Shown here piece after piece: positions 9,220 through 18,682 of a DNA stretch of 64,000 bases. This DNA comes from Glycocaulis albus (GTDB taxonomy: Bacteria > Pseudomonadota > Alphaproteobacteria > Caulobacterales > Maricaulaceae), in NCBI RefSeq assembly GCF_014639075.1, contig NZ_BMFS01000001.1:1-64000 (forward strand), in the 5' to 3' direction. A model generated the notes under the pieces. The model saw nothing but the letters and a program-made list of their open reading frames with translations, searched no databases and was not told where the DNA came from. A program made the position numbers and the translations under genes. Numbering within the stretch: position 1 is the first letter of the stretch; the number at the start of each line of letters is the position of its first letter.

Positions 9220-10779
9220 ATGGCGATACTGCCGACAGCTCACGCTACCCAGCGCTTTGGCAGCCGGGCGATCGATTTCTACGTGGCACCAGGACAGGTT
9301 ATCGGATCGGATCCGCGCGCCCGCGCAGACGAGCGGCGCATCCAGGATCTCGATGGCGAACGTCATCCGGTCCGGATCGGCAAGCGCGACTTTGCGCTTG
9401 ATGCCGGGGACTATGCCGCCGTGATACGCATGCAACCCGGTCCGAAACGGCGCTCAAGCCCGGTTGCGGTGGTCAATTACCGTACCGGCAGCTGGACGCG
9501 CACCAGCCAGGACAATACCCGCGTCCTGTCGCGTGCCGGAGTGTCGCGTAACGCCAACTGGCTGCTGACCCTTCTGGCGCTGACCCTTCTGGCGCTGATC
9601 ATTGTATGGCCGCAAATGCTGACCCTGCTTGGCCTGTTTGCACCCGGACTTGCCGCCGGCCTTCCCTCGTTTGACGTGTTTTCAGCGCTTGTGGCTATCC
9701 AGCCCGGGCTGGCTGATGCGCGGCTTGCCGGTTCGGTACCGGCGGTCTCGGACATTATCGCGGAACTCGCGCCCCAATTGTCAGGGTTTGAAGGGGCTGT
9801 GATCTTTGCCGGCATTACGCTCGCCGGCGCCCTTCTGGCACTGGGTGCGCGCTCCTGGCGCTTTGCGTGGGTGCCGGTTTTCCTGATCATCACGCTGGCT
9901 GGCGCGGTGGCCATTGGCGGACCCGAGACGGCAGCCATTCCGGCCCTTCTGGCGCTGGCTGGCAGTGCAGCCCTGTTTATTGTGGCCGGGATCATCAATC
10001 GCTGGCGTGATGCGGCACGGCTGGAGGCGCGTATCGCCCGGCTGGCTGACCATGTCCTGCGTCATCCGCCGCAGGAGATGGTGACCCGCCGCGAAATGCC
10101 TGCCGGGTTTACCGAAACGGCTGGCGATACCGGTATAGACGCGGCGGACGAGGGCCAGGATGACCGGGCAGATATGCCGGCCGCCCCTGTGGCGGCAGCG
10201 GCTGCGGCGGCTGCCAGCATCTCCAGTGCTGATGGCACGCAAGAGGCTGCGCTGGCTGCCACACCGGCAGAGACCGCCCCGGATGCGGACGATCACGCCG
10301 AAGCCGGACCGGCCATCACGGCCGGCCCGGACGACGGGGCACAACCGGTCTCGCTTGAGGCAGGCGAGGCGGCCGGAGCGGAGACGCAAGCCGGGCACGA
10401 TCCGCGTGCCGAAGCCCGGTCCATGGACATCCCCCCGCCGCCGCCCATGCCCTCTGAGGCTGTCTCTGGTGATACGGGGGCTGAGCGCGTGAACCGGGAT
10501 GCCGAAACCACCGAGGCCGGGGCTGGCGCCCTTACCGGGCCGGTGGTCACTGATACCGAGACGCTGCAGCCTGATGCGCCCGTCGAGACGGCGGGCATCG
10601 TATCGCCTGACTCCGGTAATGCCGCTGCTTCGCTGGAAAGCGATGCGTCCGAGGATGCTTCACTGGCGGCAGGCGATGCGTTTGGCGGTCAGGAAGACCC
10701 CGCTGCCGCTGCTGTTGACGGCGATCCGGAAGACGCGGTCACGGGCGGTGAGGATGCCGGCAAGCCACGCGAGGGCTGA
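9220..10779 (+). CDS. Unknown inner-membrane protein with long acidic Ala-rich tail
   Basis: A 519-aa protein with no recognised family. The ATG at 9220 is chosen because GAGGGGA lies 9 nt upstream; earlier in-frame GTG/ATG codons lack this. Residues 1-95 are soluble and basic (GKRDFALDAGDYAAVIRM). Four hydrophobic segments follow, around NWLLTLLALTLLALIIVW, GAVIFAGITLAGALLALG, FLIITLAGAVAI and ALLALAGSAALFIVAGII. The last 250 or so residues are a low-complexity Ala/Asp/Glu/Pro-rich region that is probably disordered. The gene abuts the HPr gene tail to tail: the two stop codons touch without overlapping. The function is unknown; the layout suggests a membrane-anchored scaffold, which is inference. 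Confidence 0.75.
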   Translation: MAILPTAHATQRFGSRAIDFYVAPGQVIGSDPRARADERRIQDLDGERHPVRIGKRDFALDAGDYAAVIRMQPGPKRRSSPVAVVNYRTGSWTRTSQDNTRVLSRAGVSRNANWLLTLLALTLLALIIVWPQMLTLLGLFAPGLAAGLPSFDVFSALVAIQPGLADARLAGSVPAVSDIIAELAPQLSGFEGAVIFAGITLAGALLALGARSWRFAWVPVFLIITLAGAVAIGGPETAAIPALLALAGSAALFIVAGIINRWRDAARLEARIARLADHVLRHPPQEMVTRREMPAGFTETAGDTGIDAADEGQDDRADMPAAPVAAAAAAAASISSADGTQEAALAATPAETAPDADDHAEAGPAITAGPDDGAQPVSLEAGEAAGAETQAGHDPRAEARSMDIPPPPPMPSEAVSGDTGAERVNRDAETTEAGAGALTGPVVTDTETLQPDAPVETAGIVSPDSGNAAASLESDASEDASLAAGDAFGGQEDPAAAAVDGDPEDAVTGGEDAGKPREG

Positions 10780-11055
10780 TCACTCGCCCTCGTCGAACCC
10801 GTTTTCGATGAGGGCGCGCAGCGCCTCGATCAGGGCCGTGGCATCGCTGCCATGCGCGGTGAGTGTCAGCCGGGTGCCAGGCCCGGCGCCCAGCATGAGC
10901 AGATCCATGATGGAACGGCCATCGGCTTCATCGCCGTCCCGCTCGACCGTGACCGACGCCTGGAATTCCCGGGCCAGGCCGACAAATTTTGCGGCTGCGC
11001 GGGCGTGCAGCCCCCGCTTGTTCACAATCATCACCTCGGCCGTGGATGTATTCAC
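10780..11055 (-). CDS. HPr-family phosphocarrier protein
   Basis: A 91-aa PTS phosphocarrier. Active-site His17 lies in NKRGLHARAA, and the regulatory-serine region is GRSIMDLLML, with Ser48 at the position of Ser46 in model HPr. In alphaproteobacteria such proteins work in a regulatory phosphorelay (EI-Ntr, HPr/NPr, EIIA) and not in sugar uptake. The start overlaps the EIIA stop (ATGA). The kinase/phosphorylase that would modify the serine (hprK) is not in this cluster. Confidence 0.93.
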   Translation of the reverse strand: MNTSTAEVMIVNKRGLHARAAAKFVGLAREFQASVTVERDGDEADGRSIMDLLMLGAGPGTRLTLTAHGSDATALIEALRALIENGFDEGE

Positions 11056-11456
11056 GACAGCCCGTCGATCAGGTGGGAGCCAACCGTGATATAGCGCCGG
11101 CCCGCGCTGGAGGCATTGGCGGCGAGGTCGGCAAGATTCATGCGGCTACGCGCCTCGGCCAGGGTGATCATCATGGGCAGGTTGGCGCCCGCGATCACTT
11201 CGACCTTGCACTTTTCAAGAAGCGACATGGACAGGTTGGACGGCGTGCCGCCGAAAATGTCTGTCACGATAATGACGCCATCGCCGCTGTCTGCGGCCTC
11301 CACTGCCGCGCGGATGTCACCGCGGCGCTGCTCCATGTCGTCATCGGCCCCGATCGATACGGGTACGCATGCTGCCAGCCGGCCGACAACATGCTCGGTT
11401 GCTGCCACCAGTTCCTGGGCAAGCTGACCGTGGGTGACGATGACAAGGCCGATCAT
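11052..11456 (-). CDS. PTS EIIA component, mannose/fructose (ManX-like) family
   Basis: A 134-aa single-domain EIIA protein. Predicted phospho-accepting His9 lies in LVIVTHG at the N-terminus. The conserved VTDIFGGTPSNLS segment sits mid-protein. No EIIB or EIIC gene is nearby, so it probably acts as a signalling acceptor for phosphate from HPr. Translation is coupled to the downstream HPr gene (4-bp overlap). The 102 bp between this gene and chvG is too short to encode hprK. Confidence 0.93.
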   Translation of the reverse strand: MIGLVIVTHGQLAQELVAATEHVVGRLAACVPVSIGADDDMEQRRGDIRAAVEAADSGDGVIIVTDIFGGTPSNLSMSLLEKCKVEVIAGANLPMMITLAEARSRMNLADLAANASSAGRRYITVGSHLIDGLS

Positions 11457-11558
11457 GGAGACTCGAAGAGCGGGGCGGGGCGAAGTGTGACCGCCATGTA
11501 ACCTTGCATTTCAGATATGTGAAAGGGGCGTCTTGCAAAGAGGCCACAGCCGTGCCTT

Positions 11559-13199
11559 TCAGGACACGCCCGGGAGCTCAATGACAAAGCGGGCGCCGTG
11601 TGCCGGGCTGGCCCGGTTTTCAGCGTGGATCGTGCCGCCATGGGCGGAAATGATCTGACGGGCAATGGCCAGGCCCAGACCGGAATGGGTGCCGAATGCC
11701 GCTCCCGCCGGACGCTGGGTGTAGAACCGGTTGAAGATGGTTTCCAGTGCCTCGGATGGAATTCCCGGCCCGTCGTCCTCCACCGTGAGGATGAAGCCTT
11801 CACGGGCGTTGGCGTGCTTGCGCTGTATGGCCATACGGACCTTGCCCTCTGGCGGTGAAAAGGTCAGCGCATTGTCGATCAGATTGGTGAAAACACGGCC
11901 CAGCGGCTCCTCGCGTGCCGCAATGAAGGCTTCGGTAAGACTGGTCTGGAGTTCAAGCTGGCCGGGCAGGGCGCGCTCGCCATCGATATAGACGCGCACA
12001 ATGTCGCGGATCAGGCGCACCAGATCGACGGGCGTCACCTGGTCGCGCGCGAGTTCGGCATCCAGCCTCGAGGCATTGGAAATGTCGGTGATCAGCCGGT
12101 CAAGGCGCTGCACATCCTTCTGGATGACGCCGACCAGCCGCTCACGCGCCGCATCATCGCGCGCGCGTACCAGAACCTCTGCCGCGGAACGGATGGAGGT
12201 GAGCGGGTTCTTGATCTCGTGGGCGACATCGGCGGCGAAGCTTTCGATGGCGTCCAGCCGGTCGTAGAGCGCGTCCGTCATGGCGCGGAAGGCCTGTTCC
12301 AGGTCGCCGATCTCGTCGCCCCGGCGCGAGAAATCCGGCAGAGGTACGCGCCTGCCGCCGGCCAGCTGGACGCTGCGCGCTGCGTCCGACAGGCGCTTTA
12401 CCGGGCCGGCGATGCGCAGGGCCAGCAACGCGCCGAACGCGACAATGATCAGCGCGGCAAAACCGAGATAGGGCAGGATGGCGACCCGGTCAGCGGCAAT
12501 CAGTGCGTCGTAATCATAGGATTCATAGGTGACAGAGCCGACAATGGTCTGGACCGGCGCGATCGCCAGCGTGACCGAGACGACCCGCTCGCCATAGCGC
12601 CCGCGCCGGACACCGGCCACGGCCTCGCCGGTTGTCTGGGCGAGCGCGATTTCCTCGCCCAGCGAGCGTTCGCGGGTCTGGCGCTCCTCGGACGACAGGA
12701 AGAAACCGCCAACAAAATCGCGCATGGCCCGCCACAGGCCGGTGAAAAAGCCTTCCACATCGCGCTGGCCCGGTGGAGGCAGGAGCTCGACGCTGACCCG
12801 CCCGGCGCTGAGATAGCTGTCGGCGGCGAGGCGCCCTTCCGGGCCGTGGATCATGGCGCGTGTGCCCTCCGGCACATAAAGCCGGGCCAGCACTTCGGCT
12901 GCGATGCGGGCATTGAGGACCGGTTCGGGCGAGCCTTCCACCGCCGTTTCGGTGATGACATTGCGGATAATGTCGGCCTGCTGGGTGAGCGAGTCGACCT
13001 TGGCGTCGATCAGGCCGGTGCGGTTCTCGATCAGGGCCAGCGTGCCCAGCGCCAGCAGTCCCAGCGCGAACAGGTTGGCAACAAGAATGCTGGCGGCCAG
13101 CCGTGAAAACAGGGCCTGGCGGAGCGTGGAGGGAAGCGCTGCAAGCCGCCTCCAGAGGCGGCGCGGCTCACGCTTCCTTGTAGCGGTATCCGACGCCAT
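11559..13199 (-). CDS. chvG: ChvG-type membrane sensor histidine kinase
   Basis: A 546-aa kinase. Membrane helix 1 is at about residues 35-57 and helix 2 at about 239-262, enclosing a periplasmic sensor domain of about 180 residues. HAMP follows, then HisKA with phospho-His327 in [13 protein letters not shown] and a HATPase ending with [17 protein letters not shown]. ChvG/ExoS kinases sense acid or envelope stress with ChvI. The ATG at 13199 lies inside the 3' end of chvI (32-bp overlap); the frame also has a TTG at 13220. The cluster order chvI-chvG-EIIA-HPr matches relatives apart from the missing hprK. Confidence 0.9.
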   Translation of the reverse strand: MASDTATRKREPRRLWRRLAALPSTLRQALFSRLAASILVANLFALGLLALGTLALIENRTGLIDAKVDSLTQQADIIRNVITETAVEGSPEPVLNARIAAEVLARLYVPEGTRAMIHGPEGRLAADSYLSAGRVSVELLPPPGQRDVEGFFTGLWRAMRDFVGGFFLSSEERQTRERSLGEEIALAQTTGEAVAGVRRGRYGERVVSVTLAIAPVQTIVGSVTYESYDYDALIAADRVAILPYLGFAALIIVAFGALLALRIAGPVKRLSDAARSVQLAGGRRVPLPDFSRRGDEIGDLEQAFRAMTDALYDRLDAIESFAADVAHEIKNPLTSIRSAAEVLVRARDDAARERLVGVIQKDVQRLDRLITDISNASRLDAELARDQVTPVDLVRLIRDIVRVYIDGERALPGQLELQTSLTEAFIAAREEPLGRVFTNLIDNALTFSPPEGKVRMAIQRKHANAREGFILTVEDDGPGIPSEALETIFNRFYTQRPAGAAFGTHSGLGLAIARQIISAHGGTIHAENRASPAHGARFVIELPGVS

Positions 13200-13875
13200 A
13201 AAGGGTCTCGATCCCGTCAAAGCTGTCGTCGACGACGCGGAATTTCTTGCGGATGCGTTTTATGTGGCTGTCGATCGTGCGGTCATCAACATAGACCTGG
13301 TCGTCATAGGCCGCGTCCATCAGGTTGTCGCGGCTCTTCACATAGCCCGGCCGGTTGGCCAATGCCTGCAGGATGAGGAATTCCGTCACGGTCAGGCGCA
13401 CCGGTTTGCCGTTCCACAGGCAGGCATGACGATTGGGGTCCAGCGTGAGCGATCCGCGCACCAGCGCCTTCTGGTCGCTTTCCCCGGCCGGCAGGTCGGC
13501 GTCATCGGGCTGGGCCCGGCGCAGGACCGCCTTGATCCGCTTGGCCAGAAGCTGGTGAGAGAAGGGCTTGGCGATATAGTCATCGGCTCCCAGATCAAGT
13601 CCCAGCGCCTCGTCAAATTCCCCGTCCTTGGAGGTGAGGAAGATCACCGGCAGGTTGGAACTCTGGCGTACCCGGCGGAGCAGTTCCAGCCCGTCCATAC
13701 GCGGCATCTTGATGTCGAAAATGGCCAGATCGGGCGGATTGTCGGCCAGTACGCCCAAGGCTTCGACCCCGTCGGTGAAGGTCTGCACCTGATAGCCTTC
13801 ACCCTCGAGGAAGAGGGAGACGGAGGTGAGAATATTCTCGTCATCATCGACAAGGGCGATCTGGGCCATGCGCAT
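13168..13875 (-). CDS. chvI: ChvI-type OmpR-family response regulator
   Basis: A 235-aa regulator with a receiver domain (acidic pocket VDDDE, phospho-Asp54 in LAIFDIKMP, Lys in YIAKPF) and a winged-helix output domain ending in [14 protein letters not shown]. The ATG at 13875 has AGAGGA 5 nt upstream; another ATG lies two codons later. The gene is transcribed with chvG. A possible promoter (TTGCTC-N16-TAGGTT) lies in the gap shared with the divergent unknown gene at 14028. In rhizobia ChvI controls surface polysaccharide and acid-response genes; its targets here are unknown. Confidence 0.93.
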   Translation of the reverse strand: MRMAQIALVDDDENILTSVSLFLEGEGYQVQTFTDGVEALGVLADNPPDLAIFDIKMPRMDGLELLRRVRQSSNLPVIFLTSKDGEFDEALGLDLGADDYIAKPFSHQLLAKRIKAVLRRAQPDDADLPAGESDQKALVRGSLTLDPNRHACLWNGKPVRLTVTEFLILQALANRPGYVKSRDNLMDAAYDDQVYVDDRTIDSHIKRIRKKFRVVDDSFDGIETLYGVGYRYKEA

Positions 13876-14027
13876 ATTGATCCTCTGATCAGGGCAAGTC
13901 ACTGCAAACCTACAGCGCTGCCCGCCCGGAGCAAGGGGGTTGGGCGAGGCGCATGGTTACGAGCGGTTAAGCATAACACGCCAGTGTGGCAAGCGGCGGG
14001 GCAATAACAAGGGCGCAGGCTGGTTCC

Positions 14028-15773
14028 ATGGCCAATGGAAAAGTCCATTTCGAGGTCTTCCTGAAGAAGCATCCCAAGGCTGAATGGGTGCTGGTGGAAG
14101 CTCTCAACGAGCGCTCGGATGCCATTACCCTGGCCGACCGGCTGGTCGCGAAGATGCCACGTGGCTCGGCCCGTGTCGCGCGCGAAACCTGGAATGATGC
14201 CAGCGGCACGTTCAGCTCTGTCACCATTCACGAGGTGGGCGCTGAACGCTTCAGCGTGCCCAAGGAGAAAACCGGAGAGGCTACGCTGCCCTGCGTGACG
14301 CCGGAGGATCTGGCCGGACCGGCTGCCCGTGACACGGTGCGGCGCGTTCTTGCGCCCTGGCTGGAGCGCCAGGAAATCTGCCCGCTGGAACTGCTCTACC
14401 GGCCAGACATGGCCGAAGCGCTGGATGCGTGCGAAAGCGATCTGCAACATGCCATCCAGAAGGTGGCGATTGCCCGGTCGCAAAACTCCGATGCCTCGGT
14501 TCACGCCTATGTCCGGCTTCTGACCGAGCTGGTCCAGCGGGCTATTGAAAAGGCGCGTAAAGATGCCAAGCGCAAGGCCCAGGACCCGAAGAATGCCAGC
14601 TTCCGGGAGCTGACCGAGAAAATCCACGCCGAGGGCAGTGCGGAAACCCGCCTGCGCCGCGCCATTGCCGAGCGGCTGGCCAATGCATCGGGCATGGCCC
14701 GCAAGGCGGAGATGCTGCTCGATTTCCACGACGACCTGCCCGAGGATCCCGAAGCGCGTGCCTTCGCTGCCAGGGAGGCTGACGCCTTTCTCGCCGAAAT
14801 GCTGTCCTTTGACCGTGCGCTGAACCAGATTATCGGCCAGAGCCGCGATCTTGGCAGCCATGTGGAACGCCTCACCAGCGTGTTTGCCGGGGCGCAGACC
14901 CATCCCAGCATGAACGGTGCGCCCGGCAATGCGCGCCGGCTCGCCTCAAAGTTCGAGGCCAGACAATTGCCCGACAGCAAGGGCGAGATTGCCCGGCGCG
15001 TGCTTGATGCGCTGCGCCAGCCCAAGCGGTTCAAGCCTGACAATGTGCTCGAGGAGATCGCGCTGTCGCGCTCGCTTGCCCAGCGGCTGATCGCAGCGTC
15101 CGGCGACCATCTCAATCCGCAGGCTCTGGTGGAGGCCTTCACCGTGCGCTCGGCGCGGCTCCTGTCACCGGAATCGATCGAGGAAGCCCTTAAGAACGTG
15201 CCGACACCTGCTGACGAGGTCGCCCGGCTATTATCGATGGAAGACAATCTGGTTGGCGAACAGAACAAGGTGAAGCTGGCCGCTTACGTGCGCGCAAAGC
15301 TGTCGTCGCAGAAAATGGTGAGCTGGTTTGTAAAAGGGCCCGGCCAGCCGTTCGAGCGGCTGGCCACGCTCACCTCGCTGCAGAAGCGTGCGATCAAGGG
15401 CACGTTCCCGGAAGCGGCCAAGCTGGAGATGAGCGACGCGTTCGACCAGCTGGGTACTGCCATCATTCATGACAATCAGCTGTTTGAACGTATCACCGCG
15501 TCAAACCTGCCCGCCCTTGACCGGGCTGCCGGTCTCTTGCGGCTCGCTGCGCAGGATATCCTGCCGCTCGGGCGCTGCCAGCAGGACGCGCAGGCGCGCG
15601 CCATGCGTCTCCTGTCGTCCGAAATGGGACGGGCCGAAGCGCGTGCCGACAACGGTCCTGCCAAGCTGCAGGAATTGCAGGGCCTGCTGGCCAGCATCCA
15701 GCCGGCACCCCGGCCGGCGAAGACCGAGGCGGCAGGCGACACCCAGCCTGTTGCGGCCGAGGATCAGGCCTAA
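14028..15773 (+). CDS. Conserved-looking hypothetical protein, 581 aa, helical
   Basis: I do not recognise this family. The ATG at 14028 opens MANGKVHFEVFLKKHPKAEW; an earlier in-frame GTG lacks a ribosome site. There is no signal peptide or membrane helix. The first 100 residues look like a small alpha/beta domain (VALNERSDAITLADRL, FSSVTIHEVG). The rest is strongly helical and charged, with many Arg/Glu/Ala heptad-like stretches, and ends in a short Pro/Ala tail. It is divergent from chvI with a 152-bp gap. Codon use matches its neighbours, so recent transfer is not suggested. A cytoplasmic scaffold or regulator is possible, but there is no direct evidence. Confidence 0.8.
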   Translation: MANGKVHFEVFLKKHPKAEWVLVEALNERSDAITLADRLVAKMPRGSARVARETWNDASGTFSSVTIHEVGAERFSVPKEKTGEATLPCVTPEDLAGPAARDTVRRVLAPWLERQEICPLELLYRPDMAEALDACESDLQHAIQKVAIARSQNSDASVHAYVRLLTELVQRAIEKARKDAKRKAQDPKNASFRELTEKIHAEGSAETRLRRAIAERLANASGMARKAEMLLDFHDDLPEDPEARAFAAREADAFLAEMLSFDRALNQIIGQSRDLGSHVERLTSVFAGAQTHPSMNGAPGNARRLASKFEARQLPDSKGEIARRVLDALRQPKRFKPDNVLEEIALSRSLAQRLIAASGDHLNPQALVEAFTVRSARLLSPESIEEALKNVPTPADEVARLLSMEDNLVGEQNKVKLAAYVRAKLSSQKMVSWFVKGPGQPFERLATLTSLQKRAIKGTFPEAAKLEMSDAFDQLGTAIIHDNQLFERITASNLPALDRAAGLLRLAAQDILPLGRCQQDAQARAMRLLSSEMGRAEARADNGPAKLQELQGLLASIQPAPRPAKTEAAGDTQPVAAEDQA

Positions 15774-15797
15774 TGCCCGTTATTATGACGGAGTTTG

Positions 15798-16280
15798 CTA
15801 CTCGCCGCCGGCCTGGACGACCGAGCCTGCGATTTCCAGCAAAGTGCTGACCGATGTGGACAGGGCGCCCAGCGTGGTGCCGCCATTGAGCACATCATAG
15901 CGTGAGAACACGACACTATCGCCTTCCAGCACCACCAGCTTGATGGCGGCATAAGTCTGGTTGACCTGGTTTGCCACCTCCAGCGTGGCGGGCGTATTGG
16001 TGAAGACCAGCTCGGTGAGCATGCCCTGGCACTGTCCGTCCTCGCACACCGTTCCCGCAACCAGATAGTTCATGGTGCCGGTGGTGGCGATGAGCAGGGG
16101 CTGGCCCTGATCGGTGACGGTTTCATTGGTGATCTCGTGGCCCAGACCGGTCACCAGTGTCCGCAAGCCCTGGGCATCGATGCGCTCGATCACCGGTCCT
16201 GTGCCCTGGGCCGCAGCGGGCGCCGCTGCCGCCAGGCAGATCGAGGCGAGCGCCATACCGGCGCGGATAAGCATGGTCAT
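15798..16280 (-). CDS. Secreted YbjN-domain-like protein
   Basis: A 160-aa protein with a signal peptide (MTMLIRAGMALASICLAAAA, cleavage likely after AQG). The ATG at 16280 has GAGGGA 7 nt upstream. The mature part starts with LRTLVTGLGHEI and continues with DQGQPLLIATTGTMNYLV, a Cys pair in VCEDGQCQG and a helical end. This order resembles YbjN-type sensory-transduction domains, a broad fold related to type III chaperones. Function is unknown. It is convergent with the 581-aa unknown gene. Confidence 0.6.
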   Translation of the reverse strand: MTMLIRAGMALASICLAAAAPAAAQGTGPVIERIDAQGLRTLVTGLGHEITNETVTDQGQPLLIATTGTMNYLVAGTVCEDGQCQGMLTELVFTNTPATLEVANQVNQTYAAIKLVVLEGDSVVFSRYDVLNGGTTLGALSTSVSTLLEIAGSVVQAGGE

Positions 16281-16341
16281 GAATATATCCCTCAAAATCA
16301 GATCGCCGCGAAGTGTGCCGTCTCACGCCGGAACTGGCAAA

Positions 16342-16671
16342 TCACACAGCCGGGCGCGTATGTGCCGCCTCGCCGAGGCTGCGCAGGAGTGTCCACGCAT
16401 AGATGCCGCTATCGTGGCCGTCATCAAAAACAAGGCGGACCGCGTAGCGTCCGACAGGTTCTGCGGCGGTAACCCTGACCTGATCGGCGTGGGGGACGGC
16501 GCGCTTCTGGCCAGGGCCATGGCCCTGCACCTCGGCGGACGGGCTTTCACGGCGCAAGAGCGCATACGGGATGTCAAACACGGCGCCGTCGTCAAAACTG
16601 ACGCGCAGGCGTTTGTGCGATGTCTGGAAGGCGAGGCGAACCGGCCAGGGCGTATGCGGGCGCTCAGCCAT
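16342..16671 (-). CDS. DUF971 / gamma-butyrobetaine-hydroxylase-like N-terminal domain protein
   Basis: A 109-aa protein. Recognisable features are [27 protein letters not shown] near the start, [27 protein letters not shown] and the ending [11 protein letters not shown]. These match the DUF971 fold found alone in bacteria, sometimes linked to Fe-S cluster work. The start at 16671 (MAERPHTPW) gives family length and overlaps the next gene's stop by 8 bp. It belongs to the minus-strand run from 17585 to 16342. Confidence 0.8.
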   Translation of the reverse strand: MAERPHTPWPVRLAFQTSHKRLRVSFDDGAVFDIPYALLRRESPSAEVQGHGPGQKRAVPHADQVRVTAAEPVGRYAVRLVFDDGHDSGIYAWTLLRSLGEAAHTRPAV

Positions 16672-16882
16672 CGATGCGGCGGGCTTCTTCAGGCAGCATG
16701 ACCGGCACGCCTTCGCGTACGGGGTAGGCAAGACCGGCGGCACGCGAGATCAGCTCGCCTGCTTCCCGGTCATACTCCAGCGTCTGGCGGGTGACAGGAC
16801 AGACAAGGATTTCCAGCAGTTTCGGGTCCACATGGGCCGAGCGGCGCGGATTGGCGGTCTGGCTGTCTTTATCAGTGCTCAT
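16664..16882 (-). CDS. Trm112/UPF0434-family small protein
   Basis: A 72-aa protein with the typical core [20 protein letters not shown] and the end [19 protein letters not shown]. Only one cysteine of the zinc-ribbon-like CP motif is kept, as is common in the UPF0434 branch. Eukaryotic Trm112 activates methyltransferases; the bacterial role is unclear. The ATG at 16882 has no clear ribosome site. It overlaps the DUF971 gene downstream. Confidence 0.82.
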   Translation of the reverse strand: MSTDKDSQTANPRRSAHVDPKLLEILVCPVTRQTLEYDREAGELISRAAGLAYPVREGVPVMLPEEARRIDG

Positions 16883-16922
16883 GGGCAGGGTGTTTAAGGC
16901 AAAGCCGGTATGTCCGGCAAGC

Positions 16923-17585
16923 CTAATGGAGTCTGCCAGCCGGACCGGATGACGGCCCGCGAGAGGCATGTTCCAGCGCCCCCTCCATGAGCGATGTCAG
17001 AAGCTCGCGGCGCACACAGGGTTTGGAGGCCTGCAGCAGCGCCTGCTTGCAGGCGGCATCAAAGGGGGCCGCCATGGCCACCTTGCCGGTAATGGCCGAG
17101 AGGGGCGCATGCTCCATGGACGACCAGTCGGCCTCGATCCCCGCGTGCTGGAAAAAGCGCTGCAGAAGGGCGAGGAAGCCGGCCCGGTCGGCGCCCGCCT
17201 CGTCGGCTGGCGGTCCCTCGATATCGTGCTCGAACCCGGCATAATCGGCCCGTCCCACGCGGTAAGGGGTCTTCAGCCGCGGCTGGGCGGTCAGGGTGAA
17301 GCGCGATACGCCCACCAGCACGATCAGATAGCGCCCGTCACTGGTTTCAGTGTGCTTGGCAATGCGCCCGGCGGTCCCCACGCGCTCCAGATCGGGATGC
17401 TCGCGCGGCCCTGTCTCGCGCGGCTGAATAATGCCCAGAAACCCGTTTCCGCTCATGGCGTCGTCGACCATGTTCAGATAGCGCGGCTCGAACACGTTCA
17501 GCGGCAGCGCCTCTCCAGGCAGCAGGATGCAGCCACGGATCGGAAAGAGGGGCAGCGTATCCGGCAAGGCGGGGTGTGCGGGCAT
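16923..17585 (-). CDS. LON substrate-binding-domain protein
   Basis: A 220-aa stand-alone LON N-terminal domain without the AAA+ or protease parts. It opens [20 protein letters not shown] and [14 protein letters not shown], followed by [14 protein letters not shown] and [12 protein letters not shown], all diagnostic. Its role in bacteria is not settled; proteolysis adaptors have been suggested. AAGGA lies close to the ATG. It is probably co-transcribed with the Trm112-like and DUF971 genes and follows the cnoX-like gene by 76 bp, a pairing common in alphaproteobacteria. Confidence 0.88.
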   Translation of the reverse strand: MPAHPALPDTLPLFPIRGCILLPGEALPLNVFEPRYLNMVDDAMSGNGFLGIIQPRETGPREHPDLERVGTAGRIAKHTETSDGRYLIVLVGVSRFTLTAQPRLKTPYRVGRADYAGFEHDIEGPPADEAGADRAGFLALLQRFFQHAGIEADWSSMEHAPLSAITGKVAMAAPFDAACKQALLQASKPCVRRELLTSLMEGALEHASRGPSSGPAGRLH

Positions 17586-17661
17586 GAGTCCTTACGAGCC
17601 TCCTGGTCGTGCTGGCGCGTTCCCGGTAGACATAGACTTGTGCCGGCCTGCCGCCAGTATT

Positions 17662-18585
17662 CTAGCTGAACAGGATGGAGGAGAGGCGCTTGCGGCCGGC
17701 CCTGGTCAGAGCCGATGTCTGCCCGGCGGCATCAAAGACACGCAGCAATAGCTGGCGGGCTGCGCCGTCATTCCATTCGCGGTCTTCCGCGATGCTGTCG
17801 AGAAGCTGGGCGGCGGCACCGTCAAGATCGCCGGCGCCGATCAGGGCGCGGGCCAGATCATAGCGAAGCGCGGCTCCCTTGCCGCCTGCTGCTTCCAGCG
17901 CGGCCCGGGAATCAGCCGGATCACCCGCATCCTCGCCCTCGCTGGCCAGCTCCATCGCGGCACGCACGCCGGCGATCGCGCCATCACCGGCCTTGGCAGG
18001 CGGTACCTGCGCCAGAACGCCTTCAGCGCCTTCCCGGTCGCCTTGCGACAGGAAGACGCGCGCCATCCCGGCCAGGGCACGGATATTCTCCGGATCGGCT
18101 TGCAGGACGGCGGCAAAATCCTGCGCTGCGCCGCCGGCATCACCCTGTGCGAGGGCGTTTTCAGCGCGCTCAAGCACCTCATCAAGCGCGGCCTCGTCGA
18201 TATCGCCGCTGACACGCTTGATGAAGTCGTTGACCTGGCTTTCGGGAAGCGCGCCCATGAAACCGTCAACGGGCTGGCCGTTCACGAAGGCCAGCACGGC
18301 CGGGATGGACTGGATGCGCAGCTGGCCGGCCACTTGCGGGTTCTCGTCGATATTGATCTTGACCAGCTTCACCTTGCCCCCCGCCGCATTGACGGCCTTC
18401 TCGATGACCGGGCCCAGCTGGCGGCACGGGCCGCACCAGGGCGCCCAGAAATCCACGAGGACAGGCACCTGTTTTGACACCTCAACCACATCGGCCATGA
18501 AATTCTGGTCGGTGGAGTCCTTCACATGGCTGCCGGTGGGGTTGTTTGCCGGATTGCTGGCGGGCTGCTTGCCGAAAATCTGCAT
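17662..18585 (-). CDS. cnoX: CnoX/YbbN-like thioredoxin with TPR region
   Basis: A 307-aa cytoplasmic protein. The thioredoxin domain covers about residues 20-130, with an active site WAPWCGPC and the cis-Pro segment RIQSIPAVLAF. A helical TPR-like region follows (about 140-300), with ALAQGDAGGAAQDFAAVLQ and RALAGMARVFLSQGD. CnoX proteins hold clients for GroEL and DnaK under oxidative stress. Unlike E. coli CnoX, which has a degenerate SxxC site, this protein keeps CGPC, so it may be redox active as described for the Caulobacter protein. The gene symbol is by similarity. Confidence 0.85.
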   Translation of the reverse strand: MQIFGKQPASNPANNPTGSHVKDSTDQNFMADVVEVSKQVPVLVDFWAPWCGPCRQLGPVIEKAVNAAGGKVKLVKINIDENPQVAGQLRIQSIPAVLAFVNGQPVDGFMGALPESQVNDFIKRVSGDIDEAALDEVLERAENALAQGDAGGAAQDFAAVLQADPENIRALAGMARVFLSQGDREGAEGVLAQVPPAKAGDGAIAGVRAAMELASEGEDAGDPADSRAALEAAGGKGAALRYDLARALIGAGDLDGAAAQLLDSIAEDREWNDGAARQLLLRVFDAAGQTSALTRAGRKRLSSILFS

Positions 18586-18682
18586 GACGGATCCCTGAAA
18601 ATGCCGGTCCGGGCGGCGGCCCGGACATGTCGATATGTTGCGTTCCTAGGTGGACCGGCCGGGGCCAGACTGCAAGTGGCCG

